From positions 22,103-86,102 of IMG/VR virus record IMGVR_UViG_3300049847_000435: a stretch of DNA of 64,000 bases. One strand, written 5' to 3'. The notes below the pieces were generated by a model. The model had not been told where the DNA came from. It worked only from the letters and a program-made list of their open reading frames with translations, and ran no database searches. Position numbers and translations under genes: made by a program. The stretch comes from a virus. Each line of letters starts with the position of its first letter. Position 1 is the stretch's first letter. Below, one piece after another: positions 41,833-49,748 of the stretch.

Positions 41833-41978
41833 GGTGCGCTTGCCAAAGCCAGGAAGCACAACAAGCGCACCCAACAAAAAAAAGCGCAGCGGAGCTACGG
41901 CTTCGCTGCCAATTCTATAGGATTTTCCACTTTTTTACAACTGGCGAAAAGCAGGAAAATCCTTACGAGGAATCGACA
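41833..41978 (+). other. Intergenic region with three hairpins
   Basis: GGTGCGCTT/AAGCGCACC (41833-41871) directly after the stop, GCAGCG...CGCTGC (about 41887-41909) and AGGATTTTCC/GGAAAATCCT (41919-41963). None has a T-run. They may stabilise or process mRNA, or serve as partition sites for the ParA system. Confidence 0.5.
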
Positions 41979-43817
41979 GTGCAACGACTACGCATCGCAA
42001 TTTTCCTATTGGTGGCAGGACTCATCCTATCATACCCCGGTCTTGGCGAGATGATCGCCGAGATGATCGCCAAGATGATTGCCGCAGCTAATACTACCGC
42101 TGGCCTTTGCCTGGGTGGCGTTGTCGTTGCACTGATCATCACGCTGGGCACGGTCATGGTCTCGCTCGTGGCGCAATGGCGCGGCATGATCAATGACCAG
42201 AACCGCCCCGTGGATGGGTCCTACCCGCTGCAACGCGTCAAAAACAGAGATGGCAGCACAACCATTATCGTGCCGGACAATATTTATGATGTTGGCGTAC
42301 GCGTGCTGCCCACCGGCGAAGTTGTTGCGCTCACTCAGAACATCCCGCTCCCGCTTTTCGCTTCATTTCGCGCCGCTGTCGAGAGTAAGCACCGCGTACA
42401 AGCTGCCATCCCCGGCGATAAAGTGTACACGACGAGTAATGGTGGTCTATTAGGGCGCTTTCTGGGGAACGGGCGCGGGAATAGCGGCATGATTGCCCCG
42501 CCACGCGTCACCGCCCCAATGGCGCGACTGGCAGCGGGATCATACGATAAGCATCCACGCCCGATTGTCGATTCCACCGCGTATCAGGTGGAGGAAAAGG
42601 AGGAAGTTGAAGAGATCGCACGTCCCGTACAACCAGTTACCGCGATTGAAGCTTTCCGAGGCAATACAAATACAAATCTTGCACTCGGTCAGACCGTCGA
42701 GGGCGAGGTAGTCTACTGGGATTGCACCGAGACTCCACACGTCCGCTTTCACGGAAAAAGTCAGGGCAGCGGCAAGACCAATGCCATCAAGCAGGTCGTG
42801 TTGGGTGCTGTGCGCAGTGGGGCGAGCGTGATCTTGCTGGATCGTCGCAACTTCAAGGATTGGGGCGATTATCGCCAGCACGTAGAGTGCGTTGACACGC
42901 GCGACCCCTTGCGATTCGTGGATGCCATCACGCAGTTGCGTGACATCTACCAGGAGCGAGATCGCCAACTTGGTGAAGCTGGCGTCGGCACTATTGCCCA
43001 AATGAAGCGACCGCTTCCGCGCATCTTTGCTGTAATTAGCGAGTTTGGCGCGCTATGTGATGTTGCTCACGCCGAGGGCTTGCTTGAGGATGTTTTGCAG
43101 CCGCTACGCTTAGTGTTGCGCGAAGCTGGTGCGACTGGCGTTCATCTAATCTTTGAAGATCAGGTAGTGGAAAAGACCTGGCCGCGTGCGGCGCGTGCGA
43201 ACTCTACGCCGATCACCGGCTACCTTCCGCAAAACTCGGCAAGCGCAGGCGACTACTACCACGCTCACAAATTGCGCCCGTACGAGTTCCACTACGACGG
43301 TCGAACATTCAAGACGTGGGACATGAAGATTGTCGCTCCGCAGATGCTCGCCGCCGTCCAGCCGATGACGCGTGGGCGCGTCCTAAATCCCACCAATACC
43401 GTGCGCAAAGAGACCATCTCCGTCGTGCCACCCGTCACCGAACGCACCGTGCAGCCGGTGGCAGAACAGGTATTCGACCCGCGCAAAGCCGACAACCGCG
43501 ACATCGTTTTTCGCTGGCGAAAACTCAATCCGAACGGGAGCCAGGCAGAGTTTCGTGAGTGGTGCGCAATGCAAGGCGTTGACATGGCGCGTGGCTACAT
43601 CAGTGACACGTTCGCCCTCTACGATCTCTGGCAATGGCGAGATGCCCACCCCTCTGGCAGCCAAGCGGAGTACAATAATGGGCGCATAGACGCCGGTAAG
43701 ATGGAAGTGCCGAGCGCAAAACTAGTAACGCTCTGGGCAACCTATGACCGTATCTGCAAGCCGCTACCGCCGCAGGTGAACATCTACCGTGATGGAAGCG
43801 GAATTAGGCTACAGTAA
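41979..43817 (+). CDS. Membrane HerA/FtsK-like ATPase, 612 aa
   Basis: GTG start. Two N-terminal membrane segments (about 5-19 and 45-66) with an amphipathic EMIAEMIAKMIAAA repeat between them. A beta-rich stretch follows, then the motor with Walker A GKSQGSGKTNAI (about residue 260) and Walker B RIFAVISEFGAL. The C-terminal part has two copies of a NPNGSQAEFREW/HPSGSQAEYNN element. The design recalls DNA-translocating coupling proteins and FtsK; a role in DNA transfer, segregation or injection is inferred. Confidence 0.82.
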   Translation: MQRLRIAIFLLVAGLILSYPGLGEMIAEMIAKMIAAANTTAGLCLGGVVVALIITLGTVMVSLVAQWRGMINDQNRPVDGSYPLQRVKNRDGSTTIIVPDNIYDVGVRVLPTGEVVALTQNIPLPLFASFRAAVESKHRVQAAIPGDKVYTTSNGGLLGRFLGNGRGNSGMIAPPRVTAPMARLAAGSYDKHPRPIVDSTAYQVEEKEEVEEIARPVQPVTAIEAFRGNTNTNLALGQTVEGEVVYWDCTETPHVRFHGKSQGSGKTNAIKQVVLGAVRSGASVILLDRRNFKDWGDYRQHVECVDTRDPLRFVDAITQLRDIYQERDRQLGEAGVGTIAQMKRPLPRIFAVISEFGALCDVAHAEGLLEDVLQPLRLVLREAGATGVHLIFEDQVVEKTWPRAARANSTPITGYLPQNSASAGDYYHAHKLRPYEFHYDGRTFKTWDMKIVAPQMLAAVQPMTRGRVLNPTNTVRKETISVVPPVTERTVQPVAEQVFDPRKADNRDIVFRWRKLNPNGSQAEFREWCAMQGVDMARGYISDTFALYDLWQWRDAHPSGSQAEYNNGRIDAGKMEVPSAKLVTLWATYDRICKPLPPQVNIYRDGSGIRLQ

Positions 43818-43869
43818 TGTAGTTAAAATTACATAAAATTGCATTTTTTATAAGTACACTAAAAATACA
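43818..43869 (+). promoter_or_regulatory. Class-A phage promoter element, copy 4
   Basis: Box GTACACTAAAAATACA at 43854-43869 with dyad TGTA...TACA at 43818-43833. The 22 bp from AATGTAGT to TACATAAAA also match copy 1 at 56-79 closely. It drives the membrane protein at 43913 and probably the genes to 46477. Confidence 0.7.
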
Positions 43870-43912
43870 ATTTTCTGACCAAGGTTCAGAAATAAATTAT
43901 TTAGGAGGTGAA

Positions 43913-44239
43913 ATGAGTCGAGCATTTTCCGGGATAGCTGTACTCGGCGCACTATCTTTTGTGGTCTGGCAGATCGGTGGACTAATTCCGCCCCATGCTA
44001 CGGTTTTGCTCTTTGGCTTTATGTTTGGCGCATTTGCCGGTATCCCCGCCATGCTAATCATTGCATCGAGATTGCGAGCCGTGCGCCATGATCATTACCA
44101 CCATATTCCCAATGTGAAACCCGTGGCGCAGCAAGTAGAGCCGTTGAGGCTGTCCGCAAAGCCTACGCGATACATCGTGATTGCCAGTCGCACAGCGTTA
44201 CCAGTGGGCACGCAGAACAAAATCGAGGTGGGGCGATGA
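43913..44239 (+). CDS. Two-pass membrane protein, 108 aa
   Basis: Perfect AGGAGGTGAA ribosome site. Two hydrophobic helices (about 7-25 and 30-52) with a basic cytoplasmic tail containing HDHYHHIPN. First gene behind class-A promoter copy 4. No family recognised. Confidence 0.7.
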   Translation: MSRAFSGIAVLGALSFVVWQIGGLIPPHATVLLFGFMFGAFAGIPAMLIIASRLRAVRHDHYHHIPNVKPVAQQVEPLRLSAKPTRYIVIASRTALPVGTQNKIEVGR

Positions 44240-44382
44240 AATGCGCAATTTGCAAAAAGACCATCACACGGGCGATTTACGAGGATAGCAACGGCGTAAA
44301 AATCTGTTCGGATAACTGCCTGGAAAAACTAGCAGATAAAAGCGAAAAGCAGCGCAGCAAGCAAAAGAAGGTGATCAAATGA
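44236..44382 (+). CDS. Small zinc-binding basic protein, 48 aa
   Basis: ATGA overlaps at both ends; GGTGGGG upstream. MKCAICKKTI and CSDNC provide CxxC and CxxxC ligands of a small treble clef, followed by a Lys-rich tail (KSEKQRSKQKK). Too short for standard ORF thresholds but well supported by coupling. Confidence 0.75.
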   Translation: MKCAICKKTITRAIYEDSNGVKICSDNCLEKLADKSEKQRSKQKKVIK

Positions 44383-44645
44383 GCGATATGAATGTAATTC
44401 ATGTTCACGGGCTGCAGAGTAGAAGTGATAGAGCCGCACTTGTCTTCGATAGACAAATCGAATCCGACGACGACAGCAGCGACGAACGGGCAGAGCTTGA
44501 TGAATCGGCGGCGCTCATTGCGACCACGATTTACGACTACACGCCCTCTGATGTTTACTGGAAAGTGCTAGAACACTTGAATCGCCTAGAGTCCAGCCGG
44601 ATAGGTAAGGTAGAAAGGTGTTTAAACGTGCTAAATGGTGAGTGA
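44379..44645 (+). CDS. Acidic hypothetical protein, 88 aa
   Basis: Coupled to the zinc protein by ATGA. Highly acidic centre (ESDDDSSDERAELDES), then a helical end. Very acidic small phage proteins can act as DNA mimics against restriction, but nothing specific supports that here. Palindrome copy 6 begins 8 bp after its stop. Confidence 0.65.
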   Translation: MSDMNVIHVHGLQSRSDRAALVFDRQIESDDDSSDERAELDESAALIATTIYDYTPSDVYWKVLEHLNRLESSRIGKVERCLNVLNGE

Positions 44646-44652
44646 TGCCATC

Positions 44653-44680
44653 TCGAATGCGAAAACGTTTTCGCATTCGA
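44653..44680. repeat. Dispersed palindrome, copy 6 (28 bp perfect)
   Basis: TCGAATGCGAAAAC and its exact complement around the GAAAACGTTTTC core, lying between the stop at 44645 and the GAGAGAGGTGAG ribosome site of the next gene. Confidence 0.95.
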
Positions 44681-44695
44681 CGAGAGAGGTGAGCC

Positions 44696-44917
44696 ATGCC
44701 AAACTGCATAACCGACTATCGCCAGGGTAAGCATTTTATAGCGCTCAACGCTATCGCCCAGTTGCTTCGTCAGTTTCGCGATAACCGGGCGATTACTTAC
44801 TGGGCGATTGACGGTTATGTTTGGATCGAGGATGATAGCATTTCCAATCCGTATGCTCCATACTCGCTGCGCAAAACGGGGATTACGTCTGTGGACTTTG
44901 TGAGATGTAATAATTAA
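44696..44917 (+). CDS. Hypothetical protein, 73 aa
   Basis: GAGGTGAG before the ATG. Alpha/beta composition (HFIALNAIAQLLRQFRDN, ITYWAIDGYVWIEDD). No family recognised. Confidence 0.62.
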   Translation: MPNCITDYRQGKHFIALNAIAQLLRQFRDNRAITYWAIDGYVWIEDDSISNPYAPYSLRKTGITSVDFVRCNN

Positions 44918-44938
44918 GGATGGGTCATAGATCGGGAA

Positions 44939-45130
44939 GTGTTAGAGGTCTTTAAAAGTTGCACCTTTGCGATAATGAGTAAGCAAAGTGAATATATTGA
45001 GACGGCAAGAGCGCAGACCGGACGGCTTGAGCTTAATGCGAGCATCAATCTGGCAAAAGCAGAAGCGCTTGGTGAAGCAGTTAGAGTCATGATGGATACT
45101 ATCGAAAGATTACATCCAGATAATCGTTAA
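44939..45130 (+). CDS. Hypothetical helical protein, up to 63 aa
   Basis: Open from GTG 44939 (GGGAA before it); ATG 44975 would give a 51-aa product. Helical (ELNASINLAKAEALGEAVRV). No family recognised. Confidence 0.5.
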   Translation: MLEVFKSCTFAIMSKQSEYIETARAQTGRLELNASINLAKAEALGEAVRVMMDTIERLHPDNR

Positions 45131-45147
45131 TTGAGGAGTATGGAATC

Positions 45148-45990
45148 GTGAACGAGCATCCGATTTTGTTTAGCAGTGAAATGGTGAATGCAATTTTGTC
45201 GGGTCGCAAGACACAGACGCGGAGGGCAATCAAGGACCAATCACTACTGGATAGATTGACACGAGTATCGTCCTGCTATGAATGTCCATATGGGGCACCA
45301 CACGATCTTTTGTGGGTTCGCGAAACGTGGCGAGCGGTCGAGTTGGACAATGGTAATGATGGGATTCTCTACAAAGCTGATGGACATTTCAAATCTATTG
45401 AAAATACACAAGCCGCCGCCGACTTGTGGTGCGATGCCTACGCCGACCGCAAGCATGGAAGCAACTGGCGTCCATCTATTTTTATGCCACGATGGGCAAG
45501 CCGTATCTCGCTAGAGATTGCTGATGTCCGAGTCGAGCGGTTGCAAGAAATCAGCGAAGATGACGCAAGGGCTGAAGGTTGTCAGCCATCTATTGTTGGC
45601 GACGATCTCGATCACTTGCAATACCGTGCAGGGTTTTCAGCACTTTGGGACTCCATCAACGGCAAGCGAAAAGCGTTAAATAAGCCAGAATGGATGCTAT
45701 GGACATGGGGACGCAACGAATCGGACGATCCGGAGGCACTCGGATTGGACATTCTGGATCCTTCGTCAATTCAATGGCGAAATCTGGATGATATTGATTT
45801 GCCAGAATGGGTTTCGTTCGGTGAGTCCTCGCCATCCACAGACGGTCAATACGATGTAATCTGGCGGGCGGGGGACGAACCGTCGTCAGTCTATCTTCGC
45901 CGCGAAGTTAGGGATTACGACTACGACTACCCCTATTCGTGGGCGTCTAATCCCTGGGTGTGGGTGATTGAGTTTAGAGTCGTACAGTAG
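45148..45990 (+). CDS. ASCH-like (PUA-superfamily) protein, 280 aa
   Basis: GAGGAG before the ATG. The start PILFSSEMVNAILSGRKTQT followed by RRAI, then LLWVRETWR, RPSIFMPRWASRI and RLQEISEDDARAEG is the phage ASCH-like pattern; ASCH domains bind or process RNA or modified bases. The usual end WVIEFRVV is separated from the core by about 75 acidic residues (195-265), an insertion compared with typical 150-200-aa members. Confidence 0.8.
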   Translation: MNEHPILFSSEMVNAILSGRKTQTRRAIKDQSLLDRLTRVSSCYECPYGAPHDLLWVRETWRAVELDNGNDGILYKADGHFKSIENTQAAADLWCDAYADRKHGSNWRPSIFMPRWASRISLEIADVRVERLQEISEDDARAEGCQPSIVGDDLDHLQYRAGFSALWDSINGKRKALNKPEWMLWTWGRNESDDPEALGLDILDPSSIQWRNLDDIDLPEWVSFGESSPSTDGQYDVIWRAGDEPSSVYLRREVRDYDYDYPYSWASNPWVWVIEFRVVQ

Positions 45991-45994
45991 CATT

Positions 45995-46477
45995 ATGCCC
46001 AGCCAAACCACCAAGCAGAAGCAAGAGATCATCGAGATAGCCCAGGCGGACGGATCGCTTGATTCGCTATACTGGATCATTGAGGTAGACTTCCGCGTCG
46101 GCTTCGGCGTGAAATCAGCCGGTGTTAAAGTAAACGACATCGTTCAGGTGATCCCCGTTGCGCCATGCCCAGACGCAAGCGAAGCTGATGCCGAGTTACT
46201 GCGGGCACTTTGCGAGCGATCTCAACTCGGCACCGGCAAGAAATATCACCTGGCATTGACTGACATAGAGATGCTTAATGCCCGACCCGGTATGGACTGG
46301 TGCGAATGGGGCGACGAGCACGAGAAGGTCGATAATATCTGCCCTGAGTGTGGAGCGGTTCACCCAACCAGCTACGAGGATACATGGTCTTGCTGCGGCT
46401 GGTCACAAGCGATAAAGCGGTCTGATTCGTGGTTTTTACAGGAAGGCGATTTTGTTTTTAGAATGCCGAGCGAGTAG
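45995..46477 (+). CDS. Protein with C-terminal zinc ribbon, 160 aa
   Basis: Start ATG 45995. Residues about 115-135 (CPECGAVHPTSYEDTWSCCG) form a zinc ribbon. The N-terminal half (IIEVDFRVGFGVKSAGVKVN) is beta-rich. Last gene before a very strong terminator. No family recognised. Confidence 0.65.
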   Translation: MPSQTTKQKQEIIEIAQADGSLDSLYWIIEVDFRVGFGVKSAGVKVNDIVQVIPVAPCPDASEADAELLRALCERSQLGTGKKYHLALTDIEMLNARPGMDWCEWGDEHEKVDNICPECGAVHPTSYEDTWSCCGWSQAIKRSDSWFLQEGDFVFRMPSE

Positions 46478-46499
46478 GCGGCACACTGTACCAAAAAAC

Positions 46500-46538
46500 A
46501 AACGGGGGGACGGTCAAAGTGTGACCGTCCCCCCGTTT
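46500..46538. terminator. Very strong terminator between convergent modules
   Basis: A 17-bp perfect stem (AAACGGGGGGACGGTCA and complement) with a 5-nt loop, flanked by A-rich and T-rich ends. It separates the rightward early genes from the leftward late module. Confidence 0.93.
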
Positions 46539-46717
46539 TAGTTGATGCGAATTAGACTACCCAATATCGGCGCTGACCTACAACCCAAACAACCATGCAA
46601 CAACTCTCGCATATTTTACCTCTTGTTTTGGCTTTGGTTAACTGATGATGGATGATGCTGAAACTTTGTCGTGAGTCTAGCTAGGCTCGTGCCGTTAAAT
46701 ATAATGCTATATTCTTG

Positions 46718-46752
46718 TTACGTCAAAATCGATAATACGTCATTTGACGTAA
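46718..46752 (-). terminator. Hairpin after last late gene
   Basis: 10-bp stem TTACGTCAAA/TTTGACGTAA with a 15-nt loop, 8 bp beyond the stop of the gene at 46760 on the minus strand. Probably the end of the late transcript. The remaining 46539-46717 holds nothing I can call. Confidence 0.55.
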
Positions 46753-46759
46753 TGTAGAA

Positions 46760-47347
46760 CTACCTTCTCTCAAAAGTAATCACATAGCAAACGTGAGCAT
46801 TCCCCGGCAACCCCAAACTCGCTACCACGTCCGACATGATCATCCCGCTGGCATCGATCAGCGCAATCGCCAACGGCCCTAGATTCGGCGGCATAAAGCC
46901 GCCATCGATCACGACCTCCTCACGCGGCGCGTGCCTGATCACGTCATCAAAGTGGTCAATCTCGCCGTTGTAGCCGGTAAACAACCCGACCATTTCCGAT
47001 CCGCCGATCTGATTGACGCGTGCAACATGGTTGCCACCCGCCTCTAATTCGTCAATAAGGCGCACATCAGTCACGCGATATAGCTTCTGCGGCTGGGTAT
47101 GTACCTGGATATGTTGCGCCAGCACTTTACCGCCGTTTGACCAATGCCGTCGCGCATTTTGTGCGCGTGGGTCTGCCGAGTCTGTGTAGCTGCCGCGCCC
47201 ATACACCACCGGGTTCGGGTTAGTCGGAGGCGTGATAATTGGCGGCGTCACAATCGGCGGCACCGGCACCGCGTTGATCTCACTTTCTAAAATAGCGTGC
47301 GCCTCACCAATCAGCGCGCAGGCGCGTGCAATATTCTGTGGATTCAT
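46760..47347 (-). CDS. Late-operon protein with Pro-rich linker, 195 aa
   Basis: Start ATG 47347 with AGGAGA upstream; the longer frame reaches into the metalloprotease gene. A helical N-terminus (IARACALIGEAHAILESEIN), a linker of VTPPIITPP repeats and a beta-rich C-terminal domain ending NAHVCYVITFERR. It could be a virion or lysis-related protein by position. No family recognised. Confidence 0.7.
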   Translation of the reverse strand: MNPQNIARACALIGEAHAILESEINAVPVPPIVTPPIITPPTNPNPVVYGRGSYTDSADPRAQNARRHWSNGGKVLAQHIQVHTQPQKLYRVTDVRLIDELEAGGNHVARVNQIGGSEMVGLFTGYNGEIDHFDDVIRHAPREEVVIDGGFMPPNLGPLAIALIDASGMIMSDVVASLGLPGNAHVCYVITFERR

Positions 47348-47358
47348 AAAATTCTCCT

Positions 47359-48069
47359 TTACCGAAAAGTAGCCTGTCGCTTCGGGTAGAGTTGGGCAAC
47401 GAGTCGCTTGTCTCCATCCGAGAGCGCATAGTTCCATTGTGTCGAATAGCCGTCCGTGGTCAACTCTGCCGGGATCGGGTAGAGCATGATCGATTGAGGA
47501 TCGAATGTTGTGGCGTGAATATGCGACCCCGTCACACCGGACAGAACATTTATTTCCGTCTGCACTGCACTCCATCCATCTACCCGCGCATGATAGGCGA
47601 GCACCTTGTCCCGATCCCAGTGGATACCGCCCTCCGGGTGCTGGTGTTCGTGCAGCAAGCCCAACGCGTGACCGAACTCATGTAATGCCACGCGTCGAAT
47701 TTCGCTATCCTGAGAGCGTTCGGTCAGCCAGCCCAGTTGCATGGTGGGTTGACCGGGAGCGATATCCAGCGCATCCGTGCCGACATAGGACCACGACCCA
47801 CCAGGCACGAATGTGATCCGAATCGTGCTCTTTAGGTTTCTCACTTGATCGGGCGTGACGACAAGTTGGAATTTTACGTTTGCGTATTCCATCCACTCTA
47901 TAGCGGTACGAAATACCTTTTGGCGCAGAACTGGCGATCCATCCAAAAAGCCAACGGTGAGGATTTGTCCAGGTTGCCAGAGTCGGTCACGGTCAGCGAC
48001 TCCACGGGACGTTGTTTGAGAGGATTGTTTGGGGCGGATTCCCAGCGCGCTACATGCGCGTGTAATCAT
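47359..48069 (-). CDS. Metzincin-type zinc metalloprotease
   Basis: 236 aa. The zinc-binding motif HEFGHALGLLHE at residues 130-141 is complete (three His and the catalytic Glu), and SIMLYP at 193-198 is the methionine turn. This is the astacin/matrixin (M12/M10) pattern. No signal peptide, so export would be by lysis or as a virion part. ATGA overlap with the holin-like gene places it in the lysis cluster. Likely substrate: host surface-layer or envelope protein (inference). Confidence 0.9.
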   Translation of the reverse strand: MITRACSALGIRPKQSSQTTSRGVADRDRLWQPGQILTVGFLDGSPVLRQKVFRTAIEWMEYANVKFQLVVTPDQVRNLKSTIRITFVPGGSWSYVGTDALDIAPGQPTMQLGWLTERSQDSEIRRVALHEFGHALGLLHEHQHPEGGIHWDRDKVLAYHARVDGWSAVQTEINVLSGVTGSHIHATTFDPQSIMLYPIPAELTTDGYSTQWNYALSDGDKRLVAQLYPKRQATFR

Positions 48070-48347
48070 CCGAACAAAAACTCCTTGATTTTAGATTTTG
48101 GCTCAATCGGGGCAGCCATACTTAGCGTGCCATCGGGTGCGTGTAGCATCCTCTGCTTTTCTTCTGCCCCCGACACCTGCATGAATTTCACCAGGCTATT
48201 GATTACTAAAATCACCGCGCCGGCAATCCCGGCATCGACCCAGCCATGCGACTGCGCATCGCCCAGAAAGGCAATTAGCGCTGGCCCCATTGTCAGCACG
48301 AGAGCCACCCAAAACCCAGCGGCTTTTGATTGTAAAATGTCTTTCAT
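48066..48347 (-). CDS. Holin-like two-pass membrane protein, 93 aa
   Basis: Two hydrophobic helices (FWVALVLTMGPALIAFL and GIAGAVILVINSLVKFM) separated by a short turn, then a charged C-terminus. Size, topology and position beside a protease are those of a phage holin, though no endolysin of known type is visible. Overlaps both neighbours by 4 bp. Confidence 0.72.
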   Translation of the reverse strand: MKDILQSKAAGFWVALVLTMGPALIAFLGDAQSHGWVDAGIAGAVILVINSLVKFMQVSGAEEKQRMLHAPDGTLSMAAPIEPKSKIKEFLFG

Positions 48348-48799
48348 GTGTTCACCTTTTTCTGTAAATCTAACTTGTCCGCATCTTTAAAGATCATTCC
48401 CGCGCTATCTCGAATCATCCAGACTATTGCCATCCAATTAAAAAATCTTGCCCAGGCAACCAACGGGCGATACTGCTCAATGCTCAATACCGGGTGCGCC
48501 CCTGTTGTGAGCGTCAGCAGGGCGAGCACTATCGTCTCCGACGCGAAATAGAAAGAGGTAGCCAGTGTGAGCCGGATGGGACGAATTTTAATATAGTAGA
48601 TGAGCAGGGTTACAGTTAGCATGAATGATGTCGCCGTCATGATCGGGTACAAAATTGACATCCAATACTGAACATTTGGACGGGACTGAGAGTTGTTAGC
48701 CATGAGGATGGCTAGCACTGTAAAGAAAATGCGCGCCGCGGTTTGTAGGTGAAACCGCACGCTCCATTTACTGCTCCGTATTAATTTAGTACCGATCAT
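48344..48799 (-). CDS. Multi-pass membrane protein, 151 aa
   Basis: Start ATG 48799. About four hydrophobic helices (ARIFFTVLAILMA, YPIMTATSFMLTVTLLIYYI, FASETIVLALLTLTTG, ARFFNWMAIVWMI). Positioned between the caspase-like and holin-like genes with short or negative spacing. It could be a second holin, an antiholin or a membrane partner of the caspase-like protein. Confidence 0.72.
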   Translation of the reverse strand: MIGTKLIRSSKWSVRFHLQTAARIFFTVLAILMANNSQSRPNVQYWMSILYPIMTATSFMLTVTLLIYYIKIRPIRLTLATSFYFASETIVLALLTLTTGAHPVLSIEQYRPLVAWARFFNWMAIVWMIRDSAGMIFKDADKLDLQKKVNT

Positions 48800-48803
48800 A
48801 ATC

Positions 48804-49616
48804 TTACCTTTGAACCATGTACAGCAATAGGCTGGCGATGCCAACCGCGGCAATGAATGATGCTCCAAATATAGCCCACAAAAGCGCTTTATTATCCCTC
48901 TGTGGTGTTGCGTGCTCTGCCCGAAAAATGGTGAGCATCGGCTTTATTTCGTTCCTGACGCTCTCTTCGATGTCGGCAACCCTCGCCTCTAGTATCGCAT
49001 GGCGTTGGATGATTCCGATCTCACCTAGTCTCCCGCCGCCGATTGATCGCTCCAACGCGTCGAGTCTCTGTACAACTTCGTCGCCGCGTCTCACGATTAC
49101 GTTTTTACCTGGCAGGTAGCGAAACCTTGACCCTGTCGGGTCTACCCTGTCCCTTGCCTCTTTGTAGGAGTGCGTCTCGCTTGAGCCCAGAACTGAGTAG
49201 AACATCTCGGAAAAGTCAATCGCATCGTCATTTTCGATAGCCGAAATGGTGAAGATGCAATCTGACTCGCATCGGCTGGCGATGAGTTCGGCGACCTTTT
49301 CAGAGGAACACGTGTTGAAAAAGACGAGTTCTGGCTTCCCTGTCTGGATATACATCACGATCATATCCAGCGGGATGATCTCATTACTCGCAACAAAGCC
49401 ATCTTCGCACAAGTGCCCCGCAAAGTGGATGATATTGAAAGGTTTTTCGTCAAGGATTGCGCGCAGGATGTCTTGTCTGCGCACCGGCTCGGATAGTTCG
49501 CGTGTTGAGTTGTGCGCCGCAATTGCAACAACTTCGCGCTGCAATTGCGGCAATGGCTCAAAGCCAGGCACATCCGTTATCGAGACCTTGACGATCAACA
49601 CTCTCAAGCTTTCCAT
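48804..49616 (-). CDS. Caspase-like (CHAT) protein with C-terminal membrane anchor
   Basis: 270 aa; GGGGAGA before the ATG. Residues 1-170 follow the CHAT/caspase fold: NIIHFAGHL with catalytic-type His68, then ELVFFNTCSS with Cys103, then ISAIENDDAIDFSEMFYSVL. Both catalytic residues are present. A coiled coil (about 195-240) and a C-terminal membrane helix (about 245-267) follow. It should face the cytoplasm, attached to the membrane. CHAT proteases are known in bacterial defence and programmed death; in a phage late operon it is unusual. Confidence 0.85.
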   Translation of the reverse strand: MESLRVLIVKVSITDVPGFEPLPQLQREVVAIAAHNSTRELSEPVRRQDILRAILDEKPFNIIHFAGHLCEDGFVASNEIIPLDMIVMYIQTGKPELVFFNTCSSEKVAELIASRCESDCIFTISAIENDDAIDFSEMFYSVLGSSETHSYKEARDRVDPTGSRFRYLPGKNVIVRRGDEVVQRLDALERSIGGGRLGEIGIIQRHAILEARVADIEESVRNEIKPMLTIFRAEHATPQRDNKALLWAIFGASFIAAVGIASLLLYMVQR

Positions 49617-49690
49617 ACATCTCCCCGACTATTATTAATGGCAGACAAAATCTTAAAGGCTCGTCGAAGAGTTCTCCGCGGTAAAGCGAA

Positions 49691-49719
49691 TTTGTATGTT
49701 TATCTCCATCCTTCGTCAA
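49691..49719 (-). promoter_or_regulatory. Candidate promoter for lysis cluster, minus strand
   Basis: On the minus strand TTGACG (49714-49719), a 17-bp spacer and TACAAA (49691-49696), 75 bp before the caspase-like gene. The -10 is weak. It would let the 49616-46760 cluster be expressed apart from the tail genes. Confidence 0.5.
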
Positions 49720-49748
49720 TGCTATTTAGCGAGAAACCGACTACGGAC

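Noticed and set aside
19321-44680. CRISPR array made from the repeated palindromes
   Set aside because: The copies are kilobases apart with genes between them, with no regular spacers or cas genes.
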